A stretch of 64,000 nucleotides of DNA from Macrostomum hystrix (lineage: Eukaryota; Platyhelminthes; Macrostomidae): contig CATNEN010000032.1 of assembly GCA_950097015.1 (NCBI GenBank), forward strand, positions 1,612,001 to 1,676,000. The letters run 5' to 3'. The translations under genes were made by a program, and so were the position numbers. Below are positions 11,632 through 23,600 of the stretch, piece by piece; position 1 is the first letter of the stretch; each line of letters opens with the position of its first letter. Below the pieces are notes generated by a model, which was not told the origin of the DNA, searched no databases, and saw nothing but the letters and a program-made list of their open reading frames with translations.

Positions 11632-14600
11632 CTGGTTGGCAGGGGTGGCACGCACAAAGGATAAAAGGGGTGGAGTAGTGTACGAGTACATTGGGTTGAG
11701 GAGCCCGGGCTCAGAAGACGGAAGGTCACAGAGAGAAGGGGTGGAGTAGTGTACATTGGGTTGAGGAGCCCGGGCTCAGAAGACGGAAGGCCAGAGAGAG
11801 AAGGCATGGAGTAGTGTACATTGGGTTGAGGAGGCCGGGCTCAGAAGACGGAAGGCCAGAGAGAGAAGGCATGGAGTAGTGTACATTGGGTTGAGGAGGC
11901 CGGGCTCAGACGACGGATGGTCACAGAGAGAAGGGGTGGAGTAGTGTACATTGGGTTGAGGAGCCCGGGCTCAGACGACGGAAGGTCACAGAGAGAAGGG
12001 GTGGAGTAGTGTACATTGGGTTGAGGAGGCCGGGCTCAGAAGACGGAAGGCGAGATAGAGAAGGGTGGAGTAGTGTACATTGGGTTGAGGAGGCCGGGCT
12101 CAGAAGACGGAAGGCGAGATAGAGAAGGGTGGAGTAGTGTACATTGGGTTGAGGAGGCCGGGCTCAGAAGACGGAAGGCCAGAGAGAGAAGGCATGGAGT
12201 AGTGTACATTTGGTTGAGGAGGCCGGGCTCAGAAGACGGAAGGCCAGAGAGAGAAGGCATGGAGTAGTGTACATTTGGTTGAGGAGGCCGGGCTCAGAAG
12301 ACGGAAGGCGAGATAGAGAAGGGTGGAGTAGTGTACATTGGGTTGAGGAGGCCGGGCTCAGAAGACGGAAGGCGAGATAGAGAAGGGTGGAGTAGTGTAC
12401 ATTGGGTTGAGGAGGCCGGGCTCAGAAGACGGAAGGCCAGAGAGAGAAGGCATGGAGTAGTGTACATTTGGTTGAGGAGGCCGGGCTCAGAAGACGGAAG
12501 GCGAGATAGAGAAGGGTGGAGTAGTGTACATTGGGTTGAGGAGGCCGGGCTCAGAAGACGAAAGGCCAGAGAGAGAGAGAATAAAAATACAAATAATAGT
12601 TGCAGGAGGGTTGCGGGTAATCGCAAATCATTTGGTGACACTGGACCCGCAGCCAGTGAGGAGGCAATCTGTACATTTCGCTGACTCCTGAGTACACAGG
12701 CACACAAATACCGTACGCAGGCACACGCTCACACAGGTGTGTACATCTGCCTTGACTTTCTCAGTGCAGTGCAGTGCAGACTCTCACTGTGCCTTAGAGA
12801 CGAGCTCAGGGACCTCGGTGCGAGAGGCAGACCCGTTAACCAAATGAGAATTTCCAGCGTGACCGATGCTTGAAGACAAAACACTCAAACTTGCTACTGA
12901 ATTAGTTTTGACTGCTTAATTAATGCGACACTTAAGCCTACAACTGACTTGAGAAAAAATATAGAATGAATGTCACAAAGAATGCTTCTGAACTGGGCTG
13001 CAATTCTACAGCTAGAACTTGGAGAAAACAAGAGTGCTCAATTCAGCAAATTGGGCTCTGCAAATTCGCTGATCGTAGCAAACTGGCAGATGTGACTGCG
13101 CATTAATTCCAGTCTGTTCGGCTGGGATTCGGTGCAATCAAGTTTATTGCCAACCAGTTTTGCACGCACAACTTGCCAGACAGTGCTTCACAATGCTCAC
13201 GTTACCAACAAATTCGAAGTATGAATTATTTTTCTAAACACTTTCATAAAATTCAATTCATCCAAAATCTTTCACGCTTAATTCAGCTACGTCAAACATA
13301 TCGATAAAAGTTGTAATTAAATTTATAAAATGCTCTATACGCATTATGTTAGCGATTTTGATTATGAAGTGTTCGTTTCAGGGTGTTGATTGTGGGGTGT
13401 TGATTGTGGGGTGTTGATTGTCGGGTGTTGATTGTGGGGTGTTGATTGTGGGGTGTTGATTGTGGGGTGCTGATTGTGGGGTGCTGATTGTGGGGTGCTG
13501 ATCATGGGGTGTTGATTGTGGGGTGCTGATCATGGGGTGTTGATTGTGGGGTGTTGATTGTGGGGTGTTGATTGTGGGGTGTTGATTGTGGGGTGCTGAT
13601 CATGGGGTGTTGATTGTGGGGTGTTGATTGTGGGGTGTTGATTGTGGGGTGTTGATTGTGGGGTGTTGATTGTGGGGTGCTGATTGTGGGGTGCTGATCA
13701 TGGGGTGTTGATTGTGGGGTGTTGATTGTGGGGTGTTGATTGTGGGGTGTTGATTGTGGGGTGTTGATTGTGGGGTGTTGATTGTGGGGTGTTGATTGTG
13801 GGGTGTTGATTGTGGGGTGTTGATTGTGGGGTGTTGATTGTGGGGTGTTTATTGTGGGGTGTTGATTGTGGGGTGCTGATTGTGGGGTGTTGATTGTGGG
13901 GTGTTGATTGTGGGGTGTTGATTGTGGGGTGTTGATTGTGGGGTGCTGATTGTGGGGTGTTGATTGTGGGGTGTTGATTGTGGGGTGCTGATTGTGGGGT
14001 GTTGATTGTGGGGTGCTGATCATGGGGTGTTGATTGTGGGGTGTTGATTGTGGGGTGTTGATTGTGGGGTGTTGATTGTGGGGTGTTGATTGTGGGGTGT
14101 TTATTGTGGGGTGTTGATTGTGGGGTGCTGATTGTGGGGTGTTGATTGTGGGGTGTTGATTGTGGGGTGTTGATTGTGGGGTGTTGATTGTGGGGTGTTG
14201 ATTGTGGGGTGTTGATTGTGGGGTGTTTATTGTGGGGTGTTGATTGTGGGGTGCTGATTGTGGGGTGTTGATTGTGGGGTGTTGATTGTGGGGTGTTGAT
14301 TGTGGGGTGTTGATTGTGGGGTGCTGATTGTGGGGTGTTGATTGTGGGGTGTTGATTGTGGGGTGCTGATTGTGGGGTGTTGATTGTGGGGTGCTGATCA
14401 TGGGGTGTTGATTGTGGGGTGTTGATTGTGGGGTGTTGATTGTGGGGTGCTGATTGTGGGGTGTTGATTGTGGGGTGTTGATTGTGGGGTGTTGATTGTG
14501 GGGTGTTGATTGTGGGGTGCTGATTGTGGGGTGCTGATCATGGGGTGTTGATTGTGGGGTGTTGATTGTGGGGTGTTGATTGTGGGGTGCTGATTGTGGG

Positions 14601-17600
14601 ATGTTGATTGTGGGGTGCTGATTGTGGGGTGTTGATTGTGGGGTGTTGATTGTGGGGTGTTGATTGTGGGGTGTTGATTGTGGGGTGCTGATTGTGGGGT
14701 GCTGATCATGGGGTGTTGATTGTGGGGTGTTGATTGTGGGGTGCTGATCATGGGGTGTTGATTGTGGGGTGCTGATCATGGGGTGTTGATTGTGGGGTGT
14801 TGATTGTGGGGTGTTGATTGTGGGGTGCTGATTGTGGGGTGCTGATTGTGGGGTGCTGATTGTGGGGTGCTGATTGTGGGGTGCTGATTGTGGGGTGTTG
14901 ATTGTGGGTTGCTGATTGTGGGGTGTTGATTGTGGGGTGCTGATCATGGGGTGTTGATTGTGGGTTGCTGATTGTGGGGTGTTGATTGTGGGGTGTTGAT
15001 TGTGGGGTGTTGATTGTGGGGTGTTGATTGTGGGGTGCTGATTGTGGGGTGTTGATTGTGGGGTGTTGATTGTGGGGTGTTGATTGTGGGGTGTTGATTG
15101 TGGGGTGTTCATTTATGAGAATTTCAGTGGGTGTGGGCTGTCAGGTGTTGAATAATAAAAGATCCCAGAGGAGCCCATGGATTTGACAGGTGTGTCACAG
15201 GCGAACCTTCTCGTAGATTAGCCTATTCCTGCGCGCAGTGCCAATCCAGGCCCTGTTGAACACGGCATCCGATGTTGGATCGTTCAGCAGCAATCCACTC
15301 GCTTCGTCATTGTCTAGAACATTCTTCGCTGATGAAGCTGACGACAACTCTGATTTCCCCTTATTCGCTACCCTGGCAGCTTCGGCGGCGGAGGTGGCAG
15401 CGGCGGTGACGCCCAGGTGTTCGCGCATCAGGTACCGACGCAGCGATCCGGCGAAGCGGCCCACCTGAACTCGACCGGCCTGCCACATGGCCGGGCGCAG
15501 GTCGCTGCCCATGTCCTCGAATAGTCCGGCCAGCTCCGAGTCGCAGCTGCCGAGCAATGAGCGATCGTTGATATTCGCTGAGCCGATGATGCAGAGTCTG
15601 TCGTCGGCTATGATTAGTTTGCTGTGCACGTAAACCTGCTCAGTTACCAGCTGACCCGATGGGAGGCGGCCCCAGTTGCGGAGGGAGCACACAGACACGT
15701 ACCTGGAGACATTGAATTAGTAAGATTTGACATTGCTGCAGGGTGGATGGGAGATTCCCAGAAGATTCTCGGGAGATTCCCAGACGATTCTCGGGAGATT
15801 CCCAGAGGATTCTCGGGAGATTCCCAGAGGATTCTCGGGAGATTCCCAGAGGATTCTCGGGAGATTCCCAGAAGATTCTCGTGAGATTCCCAGAAGATTC
15901 TCGTGAGATTCCCAGAAGATTCTCGGGAGATTCCTAGAGGATTCTCGTGAGATTCCCTTGCCAGGAGATTTATGGCAGAAAAAATAGTTATCTTTCAGCT
16001 CACCTGCTCGGATCAATGTCCAACTCGTGCAGCCGGTCAAACAGTGAGGCGCCACCTCTAAACAGAGACGAGTACTCGTGATGCAGCACCATGAGTACCG
16101 GTGCGGACAGCACGCCGGACTGGACCTCCTCGCAGGTGAACAGTGGCAGCGCTGGCAGTACTAAATATAGTCGAAAAGGGTGGCCTTTCTGATGCATCTC
16201 AACAATCTTGCGGAAGAGCAGCCAGCAGAGATTGTTCTGCACCGATATCCCGTCAGTAGTGCTCGTATTTGAGAATCGACCTCCGGGCAGGCAGCAGGAG
16301 ATGAAGAACTGGTTCTCAATGTACAGGTAGTGCTGGGCCCTGCAAATCACGTGCTCATAGGCTTGTCGAATGCTGCTCTCGGTTGGCGACAGTCCGCCAG
16401 ACCAGAAGCCGAGGCTGCGCAGGATTTGCACCTGACAGCTGGACGGCGGCGCCAGCCAGCGCTTCGCCTTCACCCGAGGCTGCGCGCTCCGGCCTAGGTC
16501 GCCGGTGACTGCGCGGTCGCCGCAAAAGACAACGCCGACTCTGGCGACATCCTCTTCGTCAGTCTCTTTATTCTTGGTGTCATCTTTGAACTGCACGGAC
16601 AACTGGCGGCACTGCTGAAGCTCGGAGCTCGGCTCGGAATTGTTCAGATTAACCAATTTGCCATCTGCGGCAATGTCATCCTGACTGGCCATCGCGTCCG
16701 ACAGCTGCTGTTGGGCGAATAATTGCGACGACCGAAACGCCTGCGTCTTCTGTGCCGACTGAGTAGCAACATCGGCTGTGGACGTTTTCGGCACGAGAAC
16801 CGGGTGCTCGAGGTTACCGCACCTGTTGCGCGAATAGTTCCAGCGGTCGATGAAATGGCGCGCCACGTCGCGGGCCGCCTGGCCGCGGACAACGCAGCCG
16901 ACGTCGTGCCAGCCGGTGCGCGGCGAGTTCCGATTGGTGGCTTCTGAATATGAAACGACTTTTTAATTTTCGTTCTTGAAAGCAGCTGAGATGCCAGGGT
17001 TACAATGTTAAAACAGGTGAATGATAAGATTTGCTCAGAAGCTGTGGGCTGACTGGGCGCAGAATTTGGTGACATTGAGCCGCAGCCAGCGAGGAGGCAA
17101 TTCTGCCCATTCCGCCATGAAAATTTTCGAAACAACTTCCAGAATCACAAAGCATCGGCATCGTCGAGTTATTCAACGATTTTCGTCGGGGTTTCGAGTG
17201 GCAAAAACTATCAATATTGCATTAATAATTATTATGCGAGCATATCAGTGAACCAATAAGGATTCGCCATAGAGGTTTACACAGAGCAATGTTACTAGTC
17301 CTTGTCACCAGGGTCTTTGACAAGAATCGCTGAACATCTCGATGATGCAGACTCGGACGGCTTAGAAAGTTACGGCATCGTAAAGGGCGGAAAAGTTTTA
17401 TTCAGATTATTCAGATGAACTTTGACAAAAGTCGGTAATTCGGTCTGGGAGCTGTCGTGAAGAAGGCAGCGGGTATTTGAAATGCCTCTGTGGTCTCTCT
17501 ACGGTCTGCTGCTCACTACCTTAAAACTTGAAGTTCGGTGGTGGAACCAGCATCAGCTGGGGTAAAAATTCGGGTGAGTTCGAGGGCCTACTCAACAGTT

Positions 17601-20600
17601 GTACACAGCCTTTGTCTAGTGTCAAATAGGTAAGCTTTTTACATTTCCAAGCTTATTGAGAGCTTAAACAAAATCCTTATCAATGTTGTTAATCCAGACT
17701 CACCTTCGTACGGCTTGTCCATGACGGCTGGCACTGGCAGCATCCAGTTGACGTAGTCCATTCCGCGGAATAATTGAAATTTCTGGGCCTCGTCAGTTTT
17801 CAGTGCGTAGCCCGTGTTCAGCTGGCCGTACCAGGCCCACGGATTCGTTCGTTCATTCTGCAGGTTCTTCGCGCTAAACAGCTTCGTCCAACGTCTGGTC
17901 GCCTTGTAGCTGGTGGGTGGCAGTTTTGAGTGATCTTTGTGCAGTTTTGAGTGATCTTTGTGCAGTTTTGAGTGATCTTTGTGCAGTTTTGAGTGATCTT
18001 TGTGCAATTTTGAGTGATCTTTGTGCAGTTTTGAGTGATCTTTGTGCAGTTTTGAGTGATCTTTGTGCAATTTTGAGTGATCTTTGTGCAGTTTTAAGTG
18101 ATCTTTGTGCAGTTTTGAGTGATCTTTGTGCAGTTTTTTAGTGGTGTTTTAAATGATCTTCGTGCAGTTATGAGTTATTTGCATTTGTGATATTTTGAAC
18201 GAACGTATCTTTGATTGAAGTTTTTATTATTATTTGATCCACTGTAAATAAATAAATGTACTTTTATACGACAAGCCCACTGTAAAATAACTACTCGTAA
18301 TTAACCCAACTGCAAATCCAGCGTCATTCATTGAGTCACGACTCACAAGTGGTAAACAGGATGCACTCGACTTTGCTTTTTAATCTAATGCTACAGAAAA
18401 ACTGACAGCTGGTAAGAGGCATTCATTGGCCCACAATATCAGTAAAAAAGCTATGCCTTTATTTGTCCACTCCAATCCATATTACCTGCTGCATTACCTC
18501 CTCATTCCAACCCATCCTCATTCCATCCCATCCTCATTCCATCCCATCCTCATTCCATCTCATCCTCATTCCATCCCATCCTCATTCCATCTCATCCTCA
18601 TTCCATCCCATCCTCATTCCATCCCATCCTCATTCCATCCCATCCTCATTCCATCTCATCCGCATTCCATCCCATCCTCATTCCATCCCATCCTCATTCC
18701 ATCCCATCCTCATTCCATCCCATCCTCATTCCATCCCATCCTCATTCCATCCCATCCTCATTCCATCCCATCCTCATTCCATCCCATCCTCATTCCATCC
18801 CATCCTCATTCCATCCCATCCTCATTCCATCCCATCCTCATTCCATCCCATCCTCATTCCATCCCATCCTCATTCCATCCCATCCTCATTCCATCCCATC
18901 CTCATTCCATCCCATCCTCATTCCATTTCATCCTCATTCCATCCCATCCTCATTCCATCCCATCCTCATTCCATCCCATCCTCATTCCATCCCATCCTCA
19001 TTCCATCCCATCCTCATTCCATCCCATCCTCATTCCATCCCATCCTCATTCCATCCCATCCTCATTCCATCCCATCCTCATTCCATCCCATCCTCATTCC
19101 ATATCATCCTCATTCCATCCCATCCTCATTCCATCCCATCCTCATTCCATCCCATCCTCATTCCATCCCATCCTCATTCCATTTCATCCTCATTCCATCC
19201 CATCCTCATTCCATCCCATCCTCATTCCATTTCATCCTCATTCCATCCCATCCTCATTCCATCCCATCCTCATTCCATCCCATCCTCATTCCATCCCATC
19301 CTCATTCCATCCCATCCTCATTCCATCCCATCCTCATTTCATCCCATCCTCATTCCATCCCATCCTCATTCCATCCCATCCTCATTCCATCCCATCCTCA
19401 TTCCATCCCATCCTCATTCCATCCCATCCTCATTCCATCCCATCCTCATTCCATCTCATCCTCATTCCATCCCATCCTCATTCCATCTCATCCTCATTCC
19501 ATCCCATCCTCATTCCATCCCATCCTCATTCCATCCCATCCTCATTCCATCTCATCCGCATTCCATCCCATCCTCATTCCATCCCATCCTCATTCCATCC
19601 CATCCTCATTCCATCCCATCCTCATTCCATCCCATCCTCATTCCATCCCATCCTCATTCCATCCCATCCTCATTCCATCCCATCCTCATTCCATCCCATC
19701 CTCATTCCATCCCATCCTCATTCCATCCCATCCTCATTCCATCCCATCCTCATTCCATATCATCCTCATTCCATCCCATCCTCATTCCATCCCATCCTCA
19801 TTCCATCCCATCCTCATTCCATCCCATCCTCATTCCATTTCATCCTCATTCCATCCCATCCTCATTCCATCCCATCCTCATTCCATCCCATCCTCATTCC
19901 ATCCCATCCTCATTCCATCCCATCCTCATTCCATCCCATCCTCATTCCATCCCATCCTCATTCCATCCCATCCTCATTTCATCCCATCCTCATTCCATCC
20001 CATCCTCATTCCATCCCATCCTCATTCCATCCCATCCTCATTCCATCCCATCCTCATTCCATCCCATCCTCATTCCATCCCATCCTCATTCCATATCATC
20101 CTCATTCCATCCCATCCTCATTCCATCCCATCCTCATTCCATCCTATCCTCATTCCATCCCATCCTCATTCCATCTCTTCCTCATTCCGTCTCATCTTCA
20201 TTTCATCCCATCTTCATTCCATCCCATCCTCATTCCATCCCATCCTCATTCCATCCCATCCTCATTCCATCTCATCCGCATTCCATCCCATCCTCATTCC
20301 ATCCCATCCTCATTCCATCCCATCCTCATTCCATCCCATCCTCATTCCATCTCATCCGCATTCCATCCCATCCTCATTCCATCTCATCCTCATTCCATCC
20401 CATCCTCATTCCATCCCATCCTCATTCCATATCATCCTCATTCCATCCCATCCTCATTCCATCCCATCCTCATTCCATCCCATCCTCATTCCATCTCATC
20501 CGCATTCCATCCCATCCTCATTCCATTCAATCCTCATTCCATCCCATCCTCATTTCATCCCATCCTCATTCCATCCCATCCTTATTCCATCCCATCCTCA

Positions 20601-23600
20601 TTTGCATCCCATCCTCATTCCATTCAATCCTCATTCCATCCCATCCTCATTCCATCCCATCCTCATTCCATCCCATCCTCATTCCATCCCATCCTCATTC
20701 CATTCAATCCTCATTCCATCCCATCCTCATTCCATCCCATCCTCATTCCATCCCATCCTCATTCCATCCCATCCTCATTCCATCCCATCCTCATTCCATT
20801 TCATCCTCATTCCATCCCATCCTCATTCCATCCCATCCTCATTCCATCTCTTCCTCATTCCATTTCATCCTCATTCCATCCCATCCTCATTCCATCCCAT
20901 CCTCATTCCATCCCATCCTCATTCCATTTCATCCTCATTCCATCCCATCCTCATTCCATCCCATCCTCATTCCATCCCATCCTCATTCCATCCCATCCTC
21001 ATTCCATTTCATCCTCATTCCATCCCATCCTCATTTCATCCCATCCTCATTCCATCCCATCTTCATTTCATCCCATTTTCATTCCATCCCATCCTCATTC
21101 CATCCCATCCTCATTCCATCCCATCCTCATTCCATCCCATCCTCATTCCATCCCATCCTCATTCCATTCAATCCTCATTCCATCCCATCCTCATTCCATC
21201 CCATCCTCATTCCATCCCATCCTCATTCCATCCCATCCTCATTCCATCCCATCCTCATTCCATTTCATCCTCATTCCATCCCATCCTCATTCCATCCCAT
21301 CCTCATTCCATCTCTTCCTCATTCCATTTCATCCTCATTCCATCCCATCCTCATTCCATCCCATCCTCATTCCATCCCATCCTCATTCCATCCCATCCTC
21401 ATTCCATTTCATCCTCATTCCATCCCATCCTCATTCCATCCCATCCTCATTCCATCCCATCCTCATTCCATCCCATCCTCATTCCATTTCATCCTCATTC
21501 CATCCCATCCTCATTTCATCCCATCCTCATTCCATCCCATCTTCATTTCATCCCATTTTCATTCCATCCCATCCTCATTCCATCCAATCCTCATTCTATC
21601 CCATCCTCATTCCATCCCATCCTCATTCCATCCCATCCTCATTCCATCCCATCCTCATTCCATCCCATCCTCATTCCATATCATCCTCATTCCATCCCAT
21701 CCTCATTCCATCCCATCCTCATTCCATCCCATCCTCATTCCATCTCTTCCTCATTCCGTCTCATCTTCATTTCATCCCATCTTCATTCCATCCCATCCTC
21801 ATTCCATCCCATCCTCATTCCATCCCATCCTCATTCCATCCCATCCTCATTCCATCCCATCCTCATTCCATCCCATCCTCATTCCATCCCATCCTCATTC
21901 CATCCCATCCTCATTCCATCCCATCCGCATTCCATCCCATCCTCATTCCATCCCATCCTCATTCCATCCCATCCTCATTCCATTCCATCCTCATTCCATC
22001 CCATCCTCATTCCATCCCATCCTCATTCCATCTCATCCGCATTCCATCCCATCCTCATTCCATCCCATCCTCATTCCATTCCATCCTCATTTCATCCCAT
22101 CCTCATTCCATCCCATCCTCATTTCATCCCATCCTCATTTCATCCCATCCTCATTTCATCCCATCCTCATTTCATCCCATCCTCATTCCATTCCATCCTC
22201 ATTCCATCTGATTTCATCAGCCATCCCATATTTATTCCTCAATCCATATGCAAAGGTTTCTTACGCTGGTTCGGTGTCATCTGCAACCCTAAATGAGTCG
22301 GCGCTTTTGTTCTCTTTGAAAAGGTTCCAGATCGATGCTCTGAGCTTCGATTGGCGCTGACGAGCTTCTTGACCGCCCTTGTCTAGACCAGCGAATGCTG
22401 CGTCTGAGAGCTCAGGCGACTGGCTCGAATTGTGCCTGGCGCGAAGTAGCTTCAGCCGCAGCTGCGTCAGGGTCTCCTCTGTACGCTGCGTTATGGAACC
22501 GGCAGAGTGCGATACACCGGTGAGATAATTGTGAGACACCGGTGAGATGATTGTGAGACACCGGTGAGATGATTATGAGACACCGGTGAGATGATTGTGA
22601 GACACCGGTGAGATGATTGCGGAACACCGGTAATAATACGTGAGATGATATTGGGAGGACTCCGTACAGGTGAGACACTAAGAGTGACAGTGAAATATAG
22701 AGAGACATCATGCTCATTGTAGGTAACTAAACAGGTCATAGTGAGACACTAGAGAGGTCATAGTGAGACACTAGAGAGGTCATAGTGAGACACTAGAGAG
22801 GTCATAGTGAGACACTAGAGAGGTCATAGTGAGACACTAGAGAGGTCATAGTGAGACACTAGAGAGGTCATAGTGAGACACTAGAGAGGTCATAGTGAGA
22901 CACTAGAGAGGTCATAGTGAGACACTAGAGAGGTCATAGTGAGACACTAGAGAGGTCATAGTGAGACACTAGAGAGGTCATAGTGAGACACTAGAAAGGT
23001 CATAGTTAGACACTAGAGAGGTCATAGTGAGACACTACAGAGGTCATAGTGAGACACTAGAGAGGTCATAGTGAGACACTAGAAAGGTCATAGTTAGACA
23101 CTAGAGAGGTCATAGTGAGACACTACAGAGGTCATAGTGAGACACTAGAGAGGTCATAGTGAGACACTAGGGTGGTCATAGTGAGACACTAGAAAGGTCA
23201 TAGTGAGACACTAGAGAGGTCATAGTGAGACACTTGGGTGGTCATAGTGAGACACTAGAGAGGTCATAGTGAGACACTAGGGATGTCATAGTGAGACACT
23301 TGAGTGGTCATAGTGAGACACTAAAGTGGTCATAGTTAGACACTAGGGTGGTCATAGTGAGACACTCTATGAGCGATTGTGGTCAAAGTAGTATGCAAAA
23401 GTGAGAACCTAAGATGGTGGTTGAAGTTCCAGTGTCAGCTAGAGAGCATTGCACCGAGAGCTCAAGAACTTTCTAAGAAACCCTCGTGAGTATTTTGAGG
23501 CTGAATTTGAGTTTGATATTAGATCCGCTGCGGGGTCTAGGGGTTCTGAGATGGGAAATAGGCAAATAATCCTATTTCCACTGACGAAAGCTCTACTCAG

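Larger units (their letters stand above)
9826..16659. repeat. Segmental tandem duplication, copy B (joined to intact PLD)
   Basis: Matches 1-8845. To the right of 16659 the exon 15 sequence continues normally, so this is the copy attached to the complete gene. Confidence 0.9.

Noticed and set aside
3525-15112. Gln/His/Pro-rich proteins (TPQSTPHNQHP)
   Set aside because: 15-bp period, five codons; intronic by the PLD exon model.
15195-15206. PLD ending at the stop just after exon 16
   Set aside because: Splicing at GAGAAG|GTTCGC to exon 17 restores the conserved C-terminal block, so the stop is intronic.
18426-22296. Open frames of 1,261 and 1,277 codons on plus
   Set aside because: They are the three-frame reading of a 16-bp tandem repeat; no domain, no codon bias, and they lie in a PLD intron.
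22735-23365. CRISPR-like regular repeats
   Set aside because: Repeats are contiguous without unique spacers, and the genome is eukaryotic.
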